In this document: positions 32,743 through 40,578 of the stretch, in pieces
Layout of the letters: every line of letters starts with the position of its first letter
How positions within the stretch are numbered: the first letter of the stretch is position 1
DNA from: Caryophanales bacterium UBA4278
GTDB lineage: Bacteria > Bacillota_I > Bacilli_A > RFN20 > CAG-826
NCBI GenBank assembly: GCA_002395065.1
Contig: DGVS01000008.1
Coordinates: 7,959 to 71,958, forward strand
Direction: 5' to 3'
Length of the DNA stretch: 64,000 bases
Notes under the pieces: generated by a model
Told to the model about the DNA's origin: nothing
Databases searched by the model: none
The model's input: the letters and a program-made list of their open reading frames with translations, nothing else
Made by a program: the position numbers and the translations under genes

Positions 32743-34218
32743 ATGAAAAATCAGGTTCAATCAAACGTTATTGTAAATCTCATTCGAACAGTAACGATGA
32801 CATTATTGTCTTTCGTTACTTTTCCATATGTATGTCGAGTTCTTGGAGATTCCGCATTAGGGTTATATTCGTGGGCCGCCGCTTTTGTCTACTACTTTGT
32901 AGTTCTTGCAAAAGTCGCTATTCCAAATATTGCTGTTCGCGAATGTATTAAAGTGCGCAACAATCCAGATGAACTATCCACTAAGGTTCAGGAGTTCTTT
33001 ATCATTCAAGCTATTGCAACATTAGTCTCGTTTGGATTAATGGCAATCCTTGTTTTTACTATTCCAGCCTTAAGAGAAACCAAAACACTTGTCTTCATAT
33101 TGAGCATCAATTTTTTAACCAATGTTTTGACATTCGAATGGTTATATCAAGCATTTGAAAAGCACACATATCTTGCTATTCGTTCAGTCATTATTGCCTC
33201 AGTTATTGATATTATAATTTTCGCCACAATTCGAAGACCGGAAAATGTTATTTTGTATTCTTTCCTAGTTGTTTCAACTGGTTTATTAACTATGGTCTCC
33301 AATTTAATTTACCTGCCAAAACTCGTACGAATTAAGAAATGTAGACCTTATAACTTCAAACAATATATTCCTGTTTTAGCAACGCTTTTAGTCATTGCCT
33401 TTGTCGGTTCTTTGTATGATAAAACAGACACTTTTATTCTTGGCCTAATTGATCCGTCTAAAACATCTGTTGGTTCATATACAGTAGGAGTCAAGTCAAT
33501 CGAAATAGTTCTAGGAATAGTTATGTCACTTAGTGCTGTCTTTGTGCCAAGAGCAGTTTACTATCAACAAAAAGAAGATGAGAAACAATTCAATAACTTG
33601 AACATGTATTCTGGAAATATAACATTGTTAATTGTTCTTCCGGCTATTGCTTTATCAATCACCCTGGCCATGCCTATCACCAAGGTCATCTCTGGTTTAA
33701 GTGGCTATGCTGATGCAGGAACAATTTTAATGGTTCTTTCAAGCATGATGGCTACATTTTCAATTTGCAATATCGTCTACACTCAGATCTTGATTCCACA
33801 AAAAAAGGAAAGGTTTTACCTTTATGTCATATTGGTGTCTGTAGTATTGAATGTGGCATTATCAGTTTTGTTTGGTGTTGTTGTTTTCAAAGACCACCCA
33901 GCTATTGGCGTTGCTGTTGGTACCGCTGTAACAGACTTACTGATGCTAGCGTGTTTAATTGGCCTAACTTGGAAAAATTCCAAACAAATCATCTTCAACA
34001 CGAACAACATTAAGCTTCTTGTTCTTGCTATTGCTATCGCTCTTATTAACATCTTTATTAGACAACCGATAGAAGCCGCGTTCTTAAAAACAATGAATGA
34101 GGAAACAGCCTACATTATTGAGATTGTTGTGGTCTTCTTAATCGACGCTATCATTTACGTTGCCGGTTTAATATTAAGCCGAGAAAAATTCGTTCGCTCT
34201 TTAAAATTAAAAAGGTAA
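32743..34218 (+). CDS. Polysaccharide flippase (Wzx/MOP family)
   Basis: A 491-residue membrane protein with about 14 hydrophobic segments. The N-terminus has the MOP-family start NLIRTVTMTLLSFVTFPYVCRVLGDSALGLYSW and internal EWLYQAFEKHTYLA, as in RfbX/Wzx proteins that flip undecaprenyl-linked repeat units across the membrane. The upstream TAATAT box is 13 nt from the ATG, leaving a very short leader. The next gene follows after 6 nt. Confidence 0.88.
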   Translation: MKNQVQSNVIVNLIRTVTMTLLSFVTFPYVCRVLGDSALGLYSWAAAFVYYFVVLAKVAIPNIAVRECIKVRNNPDELSTKVQEFFIIQAIATLVSFGLMAILVFTIPALRETKTLVFILSINFLTNVLTFEWLYQAFEKHTYLAIRSVIIASVIDIIIFATIRRPENVILYSFLVVSTGLLTMVSNLIYLPKLVRIKKCRPYNFKQYIPVLATLLVIAFVGSLYDKTDTFILGLIDPSKTSVGSYTVGVKSIEIVLGIVMSLSAVFVPRAVYYQQKEDEKQFNNLNMYSGNITLLIVLPAIALSITLAMPITKVISGLSGYADAGTILMVLSSMMATFSICNIVYTQILIPQKKERFYLYVILVSVVLNVALSVLFGVVVFKDHPAIGVAVGTAVTDLLMLACLIGLTWKNSKQIIFNTNNIKLLVLAIAIALINIFIRQPIEAAFLKTMNEETAYIIEIVVVFLIDAIIYVAGLILSREKFVRSLKLKR

Positions 34219-34224
34219 AAAACT

Positions 34225-35100
34225 ATGGCAAAACTTCAATGTTTTAGAAATATCCTTATCAAAACCTGCCCGGTTTTTTATGTGAAAAAACAATACAAAT
34301 ACATTACTCATCACAAACTTAATTTAAAAAATCCGGTACGCTATACCGAAAAACTTCAATACTTGCGTTTGTTCGTATACCCAAAAGATTTAGAGGTTAT
34401 TCGTTGCGCATCTCGCGACGGTGCACGCGAATATTTAAAAGAACAAGGATTCGAAGATTTACTGATTAAGTCATATGGTGTTTTTGATCGATTCGAAGAT
34501 ATTGACTTTAAAAAACTTCCAAACCAATTTGTTTTAAAATGTACACACGCCTGTGCGTTTAATGAGATAGTTAGAGACAAGTCTAAATTCGATCTCGAAG
34601 CATCTAGAAAGAAATTTCATAAGTGGCTTAATACAAATTACGGCAATATGACTTGTGAAAAACATTATTCGCCAATCAAACCACGAATAATCGTTGAAGA
34701 ATATATTGGCGAACTTGAACACCTTCCCACAGAATACAAAATACATGTCTTCAATGGCAAGGCAAAATCGCTTTACGTTGTTACTGGCAGAGGCGAAGAT
34801 ATTCGCTATAACAATTACTACATTGATTGGACGCCATTTGATGGTTCTCAGTTTAATGGGTGGAAGAAAACGGATTATGAATTAGAAAAGCCAAAGAACT
34901 GGGAAAGAATGGTTAAGATTTCTGAACAATTAGGAAAAATCTTCCCATTTGTTCGTGTTGATTTATACAACATAAATGGAAAGATTTATTTCTCTGAACT
35001 GACGTTCACCCCTGCAAAAGGCACATTAATTCTTGATGATGATAAGTGTGATTTTGAAATGGGAGAATGGTTAGATATCTCAAAATTTTTAAAACATTAA
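34225..35100 (+). CDS. ATP-grasp protein, TupA-like glycan-modifying family
   Basis: A 291-residue protein of the TupA-like ATP-grasp family, often found in capsule and teichuronopeptide clusters. Visible elements: NPVRYTEKLQYLRL, RDGAREYLKEQG, LPNQFVLKCTHACAFNEI (ATP-binding), PRIIVEEYIGE, and FPFVRVDLYNINGKIYFSELTFTPAKG, the metal-binding end. Family members are thought to form amide bonds between amino acids or peptides and uronic-acid-containing polymers; the substrate here is inference. It ends with a 4-bp convergent overlap with the lipoprotein gene. Confidence 0.82.
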   Translation: MAKLQCFRNILIKTCPVFYVKKQYKYITHHKLNLKNPVRYTEKLQYLRLFVYPKDLEVIRCASRDGAREYLKEQGFEDLLIKSYGVFDRFEDIDFKKLPNQFVLKCTHACAFNEIVRDKSKFDLEASRKKFHKWLNTNYGNMTCEKHYSPIKPRIIVEEYIGELEHLPTEYKIHVFNGKAKSLYVVTGRGEDIRYNNYYIDWTPFDGSQFNGWKKTDYELEKPKNWERMVKISEQLGKIFPFVRVDLYNINGKIYFSELTFTPAKGTLILDDDKCDFEMGEWLDISKFLKH

Positions 35101-35897
35101 TACCAAACAGAACCTGGAAGGAGCACTTCATAAAGCATAATGCTGAAGTGTTCTTTTTCTTTGTTTGGATCGCTTGTGTAATCGTCTGTAATCTCGTATC
35201 CAGAATATTGAGTTTTATCTTTTAGTTCAAATTCAAAGGACATGGCATCAGCTCCATAAATCTTTGAACCAACTTCTTCGGTAAAATCCATTTGGACATA
35301 TGTCGTGTTTCCATTGTTATCTGATGAGATTGGTAAATCGGCGAACACAAAATCAACTCTGTTATATGTGTTTGTTCCTTCTACGCGTACATAGAACTTC
35401 ATGGTTACATCAACTTTAATCTTGGTATAAGGCTTTCTTGCCTCAGAACTTGGGAAGGAAATAGTTGTACCTCCTCGCAGTGCAAAAGCTAATCCTTGGC
35501 TACCACGATATTCTTTGGGAAAGAACGTTCCATAACCAGTCTTGTTTAACTGAACTCTTGAACGGGTTGTAAGACCGTCACAACGTAATCTTCCATCATA
35601 AAGTTTAGATAAATAGCCATATGAAAATTTGTCTTCTTCTTTAATTAAATTCTTCACATCAAATCCATAATCTGAATGGTCATTAGGAATCTCTTTATTA
35701 TCGAGATATACAAGATTTGACACGTGAATTGTGGAGATTTCTCCAATTTCCACTTTGTCTACACCACCCCATTCAGTGTAATAGTTGTTATCGAAAACTG
35801 AGGAATTATAACGACCATGTTCGAATGATTCATCGGTCTTTCTACAACCAACAAGAACCATTGCTAAAACAGGAAGAATTAAGTATCTCTTTTTCAT
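35097..35897 (-). CDS. Lipoprotein of unknown function in polysaccharide cluster
   Basis: A 266-residue lipoprotein: signal peptide ending AMVLVGC (lipidated Cys18), short linker, then a beta-rich domain. A Gly-rich region GLAFALRGGTTISFP and alternating hydrophobic strands (KIKVDVTMKFYVRV, RVDFVFADLPI) recall jelly-roll carbohydrate-binding folds, which is inference only. It overlaps the upstream polymerase gene by 4 bp, so it may work with surface polymer assembly or attachment. Confidence 0.65.
   Translation of the reverse strand: MKKRYLILPVLAMVLVGCRKTDESFEHGRYNSSVFDNNYYTEWGGVDKVEIGEISTIHVSNLVYLDNKEIPNDHSDYGFDVKNLIKEEDKFSYGYLSKLYDGRLRCDGLTTRSRVQLNKTGYGTFFPKEYRGSQGLAFALRGGTTISFPSSEARKPYTKIKVDVTMKFYVRVEGTNTYNRVDFVFADLPISSDNNGNTTYVQMDFTEEVGSKIYGADAMSFEFELKDKTQYSGYEITDDYTSDPNKEKEHFSIMLYEVLLPGSVWY
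35121..35158 (+). terminator. Terminator of the flippase/ATP-grasp transcript inside the lipoprotein gene
   Basis: GAGCACTTC-N15-GAAGTGTTC (one G-U) followed by TTTTT on the plus strand, 21 bp after the ATP-grasp stop and within the convergent lipoprotein coding sequence. Confidence 0.75.
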
Positions 35898-37342
35898 TGT
35901 TTTTCCTCCTGATCGCTATCGCTAAAATCATATTCTTCAACCGCCGAAATACCTTTGCCTGTATCAGCTTGTTTTTTAATTTTCTTCTCAAATTCAACCG
36001 GTTCTATACCTTTGGCATTGGCGACGTAACCAAGTAAAAAAAGCAGAACCATAAACATCGTAAAGCGGCTAAATGAATTCAAATAGGTGCTAACGTGTAT
36101 TAATGGAAATGTTTCAAACGCAACTGAATAATAAAGAACAAAAATAATTAAAAATGTAATAATGACTGATTTTGTAAGATGACTATCATTGCTTTTTGAA
36201 ACATAGCGCTTTGTTGCAAAGAACGAAAAGACTCCAAAAACAACTAGAGCAATTAAGGCAAAAATTCCACCCTCTTTTAAAACTTCTAATTCAAAATGTC
36301 CGCTAGAAGACATTAATGCCTTTTCTGTTGCTCCATATACATCTTCGATATTTCCGGCTTTAAAACCAAATAGGTTATACGGCTTAAGAGCTGGGGCTAA
36401 AACATCATTGATGCCAGACATAACATGATTTGTGTTGAATAAATGATCAGTGAACGAGTTGGCGGCAATCGCTTTTGCAAACCCTTCTGAAACATTATTT
36501 AAAACAACAAGGAAAACACCAATTCCAATTAATGTAAGGATAACAATTAACGCCCACTTTAATAATTTTTTAAATAATTCGTTATCCTTGAAAAACTTAT
36601 AAATAGAGCCAATCACTAAAATAATTGCAAGGAATATAATTCCGGTTAGCGATGTAACTGTTGCTATAGCAACAATTGAAATAACGGCATAAATTGAAAC
36701 AATCAAAAACTTTTTTGTTTCTTTTTTTCGATCAATAAAGAACAGGGCCGGAATCGACGTAGCTAGTAGGACAGCAAATTGTGTGCCATAAGAAATTGTT
36801 GATTCATAAAATTTTAAACCAATTATCACACTCATTTCTTTGGTAAGGTCAATTACCTCACCACGATAATAACCATCTGGTCTGGAAGAATAGATTAAAG
36901 GATAAAATGGCCCGTAATCGAACCATGTAGCGAACATATTGATTAACACGAGCAAAGCCAATCCACCACCAATGCAAATTAAGGCAAGTTCAATGTTAAA
37001 CGATTCGTTTCTTCTGGCACTCAGTCCCATGAAAAAGAATCCAAGAATACCAAATAGAGCGCAAATATTATTCAGTGTGTTCCCGGCGTAATAATCTGAT
37101 CCACCAAAACTTACAAGAACAGCAAAAATAATTAGCGGAATAATTAAAACTAGCAGTCTTACTAATTCGCCTTTTTTAAATTGACTGCCACTCGTTATGA
37201 ACGAAAAAACCGCTACCAAAAATCCGGCAACGTGAAAAACGATATTAACACCACCAAGCCCAAAGGTCGTTAAGGCTAGAACCTCAAAAATTAGGAACGC
37301 TACGATTCCTTCATAAGCTTTGAGTGAATTTTTTACAGTCAT
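35894..37342 (-). CDS. O-antigen ligase/polymerase-like membrane protein (Wzy/WaaL type)
   Basis: A 482-residue protein with about 12 membrane helices, a large loop around residues 150-190, and a second large loop (about 295-345) followed by SSGHFELEVLKEGGIFALIALV, which resembles the Wzy_C signature where a His and Glu precede a Gly-rich helix. Members polymerise or ligate undecaprenyl-linked glycans outside the membrane. The C-terminal 40 residues are charged and cytoplasmic. A -10 TATAAT (37349-37354) is 6 nt before the ATG. Confidence 0.75.
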   Translation of the reverse strand: MTVKNSLKAYEGIVAFLIFEVLALTTFGLGGVNIVFHVAGFLVAVFSFITSGSQFKKGELVRLLVLIIPLIIFAVLVSFGGSDYYAGNTLNNICALFGILGFFFMGLSARRNESFNIELALICIGGGLALLVLINMFATWFDYGPFYPLIYSSRPDGYYRGEVIDLTKEMSVIIGLKFYESTISYGTQFAVLLATSIPALFFIDRKKETKKFLIVSIYAVISIVAIATVTSLTGIIFLAIILVIGSIYKFFKDNELFKKLLKWALIVILTLIGIGVFLVVLNNVSEGFAKAIAANSFTDHLFNTNHVMSGINDVLAPALKPYNLFGFKAGNIEDVYGATEKALMSSSGHFELEVLKEGGIFALIALVVFGVFSFFATKRYVSKSNDSHLTKSVIITFLIIFVLYYSVAFETFPLIHVSTYLNSFSRFTMFMVLLFLLGYVANAKGIEPVEFEKKIKKQADTGKGISAVEEYDFSDSDQEEKQ

Positions 37343-37354
37343 ACGTAAATTATA
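37340..37354 (-). promoter_or_regulatory. -10 box adjoining the polymerase start
   Basis: Minus-strand TATAAT 37349-37354 is 6 nt before the ATG, reaching the last bases of rlmH. No Shine-Dalgarno. Confidence 0.5.
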
Positions 37355-37834
37355 TTACTTATGATATGTTTCGTGATTTAAAATTTTGAAAGAACGGTAG
37401 ATTTGTTCCAAAAGAACCAATCTAGTCATCTGATGAAGAAAAGTCATTTTTGAAAGAGAAATCGATGTGTTTGCTCTCTTTTTAAGCTCATCAGAAAGTC
37501 CATACGATCCGCCGATGACAAAAGTTAAAAAAGCGCCTGCAAATTCCAACTTTTTTTGCAAAAATGTAGCAAATTCTTCTGAAGAAAATTCCCTGCAATT
37601 CATATCTAAATTTATTATAACATCACTACTCTTAACCAATTTCAAAACGCGTTTTCCCTCTTCGTTTTTTGCACGTTCAATATCTGATTGATTTGGGTTA
37701 TCTTTTACAGGTGAATCTGCCACTTCCACTATTTCAACATCGCAGTATGGTTTAATTCTTTTAACGTATTCGAAAATACCCGATTTCAAATAATCTTCTT
37801 TGATTTTTCCAATAGTAATAATTCGAATTCGCAT
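37355..37834 (-). CDS. rlmH: 23S rRNA pseudouridine-1915 N3-methyltransferase
   Basis: A 159-residue SPOUT methyltransferase that methylates pseudouridine 1915 in helix 69 of 23S rRNA. N-terminus MRIRIITIGKIKEDYLKSGIFEY, SAM-binding FVIGGSYGLSDELK and C-terminal MTFLHQMTRLVLLEQIYRSF-like trefoil knot are all present. A -10 TATAAT (37841-37846) lies 6 nt before the ATG, so the mRNA is probably leaderless. Confidence 0.96.
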   Translation of the reverse strand: MRIRIITIGKIKEDYLKSGIFEYVKRIKPYCDVEIVEVADSPVKDNPNQSDIERAKNEEGKRVLKLVKSSDVIINLDMNCREFSSEEFATFLQKKLEFAGAFLTFVIGGSYGLSDELKKRANTSISLSKMTFLHQMTRLVLLEQIYRSFKILNHETYHK

Positions 37835-37846
37835 GAACTTATTATA
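37832..37846 (-). promoter_or_regulatory. -10 box adjoining rlmH start
   Basis: Minus-strand TATAAT 37841-37846, 6 nt before ATG 37834; no Shine-Dalgarno. Confidence 0.6.
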
Positions 37847-37864
37847 CTGAAATAACTTTTCTAT

Positions 37865-37894
37865 AAAAAGAAAACTCTAGCTCTTAACTAGAGT
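37865..37894 (-). terminator. tmRNA terminator
   Basis: Minus strand ACTCTAG-TTAAGAG-CTAGAGT followed by TTTTCTTTTT, 10 nt past the CCA end of the tmRNA. Confidence 0.85.
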
Positions 37895-37904
37895 AAGTCT
37901 TCAT

Positions 37905-38299
37905 TGGTGGAGTCGGCGGGCATCGCACCCGTGTCCACAGAAGGCCCCACAATAACGTCTACAGCTTAGACGATATTAGTGATCTCGTATGTTCTTTGCA
38001 TATCGCCTGCTTGAACAATACAATGTTCATTAACGTTCGACAATGATTAGCGAACCAACTGTCATTATCTATCCTTTTGGTATGACACCTACTTCAAGCG
38101 TGAAAGGCTAAAACCTTGAAGGGCGGTCTGTCCGGCGCCTAGCGTCGGTCCCTATGTCGGGTCGCTTATGCGAAGCAGACGGCTTGAGCTCTAGGAGCTC
38201 TCATATAACTGTTGTCAGTTATTTTGTTTTGATGATAACGTCATCACTCGGCTGCAGTTAATGCCAGGCAATCATCCGTGTCGAAACTATATCGACCCC
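37905..38299 (-). ncRNA. ssrA: Transfer-messenger RNA (tmRNA)
   Basis: A 395-nt one-piece tmRNA that rescues stalled ribosomes. The 5' end GGGGTCG pairs with 3' CGACTCC, discriminator A and encoded CCA; pair 3-70 is G-U, the alanine identity element. The D-like region has the typical TTTCGACACGG. A tag frame runs to TAA at 38168-38166 and reads DNSYMRAPRAQAVCFA (from about 38216; exact resume codon uncertain). The -FA end resembles Mycoplasma tags more than the usual -LAA. The T-loop reads TGCGATG, with G where U55 is nearly universal. A hairpin (38180-38161) holds the stop codon, as in helix 5. Confidence 0.95.
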
Positions 38300-38311
38300 A
38301 AATGTGTGATT

Positions 38312-38340
38312 ATCTTATCACGGTAATTAGTTTTCTACAA
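38312..38340 (-). promoter_or_regulatory. tmRNA promoter
   Basis: Minus strand TTGTAG (38335-38340), 17-bp spacer, extended -10 TGATAAGAT (core 38312-38317), 12 nt before the mature 5' end. Confidence 0.7.
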
Positions 38341-38353
38341 ATATTTATTTGTT

Positions 38354-38389
38354 TTGCCCAATTTCTTTGATAACATATATTGCGCTATG
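38354..38389 (+). promoter_or_regulatory. Promoter abutting the DUF1189-like gene
   Basis: TTGCCC (38354-38359), 16-bp spacer, TATATT (38376-38381), then only 5 nt to ATG 38387; leaderless message expected. Confidence 0.55.
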
Positions 38390-39457
38390 AAAAACTTCAA
38401 ATTAATTCTCAAATCACTATTCTCAAATAATGCTGCCGTTGAAGGTGCTCGTCACCGTCCATGGTATTTCGCAGTAATTATGTTCTTTGTATCAATGGTT
38501 CTTGCATTGGTACCAATCTTTGTAACAAACGTCTCTAAACGCGGATCTGATGTTGTTAAAAACTATAGTTACAACATGGATAATCTTTCTCTTCGCTTTA
38601 GCGAAGAATTAAAAAACAAGAACGTTGAACTAGAAGTTAGTTACAACGAAGCGGAAAAGAAAAACATCCTCATTACTGACCAAAGTGCATGGGATGCCGC
38701 GTTCCCTGAAACATACAAATTTAAAGACGTTGATTATCATGTTTATGTCCACAAGAACGAGGCTGCTCAAAACGATCTTCTTGCCTATTATTTAGGCGCA
38801 ATGTTAAGCAGCGATCTTTCTGATTTTGCCAAATCTGTTGAGCAATTCTATAAGGACAGCAACACAAATTTACCAAGTTTAATCATCATGACTGATAGCC
38901 AATTTGTCGTTTATGTCTGCAATCCACAAAGAGGCGCAACAATTGGTTCTGTTGTTGGAGATTACCAATCTACTAAAGTAGGTTGGAAATTAAATCAACT
39001 TCTTTCAGAAAAACCACACGCTACCGCTGACGAATACGCCGAGTACCGCGCGGAAACATGGAATAACTGGAAATCCTTCTATGATGAGGTTTACAACAAA
39101 AACCGCATTACAGGAACCTGGACTACAACATTAATTATGCTTGGTATTGATGCTGCTTTAGTCTTCTTTATGGGCTTAATGGTCTTCATCTTAACAAGAG
39201 GAAAGAACAACCCATTCCGCATCTACACCTTCTGGGAATCAATGAAGGTTGCGATGTGGGCCGCCAACATGCCTGCTGTCTTAACATGTGGCCTCGGATT
39301 CTTAATCACTGGATTCATGCAAGTGTTATTCGCACTTCTCATCGGTGTCCGCGTTATGTGGTTAACAATGAAAACGCTTGGGCCAAACAATGCTCCAACC
39401 CCGTCTTCCAATTACAAGGAAGTCAAAACGGTTACAGCAAAACCAAGTAAAAAATAA
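38387..39457 (+). CDS. Membrane protein, DUF1189-like
   Basis: A 356-residue protein: one N-terminal helix (about 28-48) preceded by KSLFSNNAAVEGARHRPWYFAV, a roughly 190-residue extracellular domain with mixed alpha/beta character, and three C-terminal helices (about 245-340), the last pairs Gly/Pro-rich. Short cytoplasmic tail. The layout (N-terminal helix, extracytoplasmic domain, four-helix pattern with WESMKVAMWAANMPAV) resembles DUF1189 proteins of Bacilli; this is a topology-level match. Followed by a bidirectional terminator. Confidence 0.6.
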   Translation: MKNFKLILKSLFSNNAAVEGARHRPWYFAVIMFFVSMVLALVPIFVTNVSKRGSDVVKNYSYNMDNLSLRFSEELKNKNVELEVSYNEAEKKNILITDQSAWDAAFPETYKFKDVDYHVYVHKNEAAQNDLLAYYLGAMLSSDLSDFAKSVEQFYKDSNTNLPSLIIMTDSQFVVYVCNPQRGATIGSVVGDYQSTKVGWKLNQLLSEKPHATADEYAEYRAETWNNWKSFYDEVYNKNRITGTWTTTLIMLGIDAALVFFMGLMVFILTRGKNNPFRIYTFWESMKVAMWAANMPAVLTCGLGFLITGFMQVLFALLIGVRVMWLTMKTLGPNNAPTPSSNYKEVKTVTAKPSKK

Positions 39458-39464
39458 GAAAGTT

Positions 39465-39498
39465 AAAAACCTGCGAGTCAATCAATCGCAGGTTTTTT
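39465..39498. terminator. Bidirectional terminator
   Basis: AACCTGCGA-N9-TCGCAGGTT with T-tract on the plus side and, read on the minus strand, TTTTTAAC; ends both convergent transcripts. Confidence 0.85.
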
Positions 39499-39835
39499 AG
39501 TCGCCGTAATCAGAGCCTCGAGATTTATCTTCGAAGTAGACATTTATTGGGTCAGTCACATCAGTGAATTCAAGTAATTTGAACCCTTCAATTTCAATGA
39601 ACGGATTTTCAAAATCATTGACAAAAATCACATTTTTTCTTTCAAAAGCTGTCTTTTTTAATTGTTGGATAACCTTATCAAAATTTTCTGGTTGAATTTC
39701 TTTAAAGATCATTAGTTGAGTATAAAAAGTTGGCTCAATATAAAACTTTTCACCAGTCGGAAACTGAAAACCACGGATGAAAGATGTATGTTCATCTTGT
39801 AGCGAAATTAAATCATTAAATTCTTCGTAGTTCAT
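39497..39835 (-). CDS. Small protein of unknown function coupled to walJ
   Basis: A 112-residue soluble protein, predicted start MNYEEFNDLISLQDEHTSF at 39835 with AGGAGG upstream; a longer frame to 39874 would overlap walJ extensively and is not supported. Alternating strand and helix pattern, acidic; contains YIEPTFYTQLMIFKEIQ and NVIFVNDFENPFIEIEGFKLLEF. No known domain recognised. It overlaps the walJ stop by 4 bp (ATGA). Confidence 0.6.
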   Translation of the reverse strand: MNYEEFNDLISLQDEHTSFIRGFQFPTGEKFYIEPTFYTQLMIFKEIQPENFDKVIQQLKKTAFERKNVIFVNDFENPFIEIEGFKLLEFTDVTDPINVYFEDKSRGSDYGD

Positions 39836-40578
39836 TCCTTTCCTCCTAGAGTCATTTCGAATTGGTTCGCACAATGAATTTTAATTCCTTGTGTTTTTAT
39901 TTTACGCTTCCTAAATATTTTTTCATATGCAGAAAGAGCTTTTTCAGGAGTGTTTGCTTCCTGAGATAGATGCGCTAGAACAATCTCTTTTGTCTTTGGA
40001 CCAATTGAATCAGCCATATAAAAAGCAGAGTCTTCGTTACATAAGTGACCGTGGTCAGAAAGTATTCTTTGTTTTAAGACTTCTGGGCGGTTTGTTTTAA
40101 GTAACATTCTTCGATCATGGTTTGATTCAATGATGTAGTAATCGGCATTTTTAATCATCTCTAACGTTTTATCTGGGATAAAACCTGTATCGGTTAGATA
40201 AACAAGTGTCTCCTGATCTGCGCTAACAATATAACCAACAGTATTCGGTGCATCATGAGACGCTTCAATTGCAATTATATCTAATCCATTTATATGAAAT
40301 TTCTTGCCGATTTTAACAATGTTAATATCACCGCATTCATATGTGCCTTTTGTGCAATAGATTGGAAGCGGATCAAGATAACCAATTCCAAGCGTATGAT
40401 CGCTATGTGAATGGGTAATTAAAAGAGCATCAATATCTAACAATTTTTTATTCCAAACAGCCAATCCTTCTTTTAAGCATTTCAAAGAAATACCCATATC
40501 AATTAAAAGAACGCAACCGTTATGTTCGATAAGGGTTGCGTTTCCTTTTGATCCTGACTGAATTACATTAAATTTCAT
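39832..40578 (-). CDS. walJ: MBL-fold metallohydrolase, WalJ/YycJ-like
   Basis: A 248-residue metallo-beta-lactamase-fold protein. The metal motif is THSHSDHTLGI (HxHxDH), with later His in EASHDAPNT, TDTGFI and HLSQE. It matches WalJ/YycJ, a putative exonuclease acting in coordination of DNA replication and cell wall control; exact substrate uncertain. Located after dnaB with a 1-bp overlap, keeping the rplI-dnaB neighbourhood. Confidence 0.85.
   Translation of the reverse strand: MKFNVIQSGSKGNATLIEHNGCVLLIDMGISLKCLKEGLAVWNKKLLDIDALLITHSHSDHTLGIGYLDPLPIYCTKGTYECGDINIVKIGKKFHINGLDIIAIEASHDAPNTVGYIVSADQETLVYLTDTGFIPDKTLEMIKNADYYIIESNHDRRMLLKTNRPEVLKQRILSDHGHLCNEDSAFYMADSIGPKTKEIVLAHLSQEANTPEKALSAYEKIFRKRKIKTQGIKIHCANQFEMTLGGKE

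Noticed and set aside
38306..38321. GTGAT-TATCTT-ATCAC as operator shared with the pth palindrome
   Set aside because: Imperfect, and symmetry arises mostly from the extended -10 TGATAAGAT of the tmRNA promoter.
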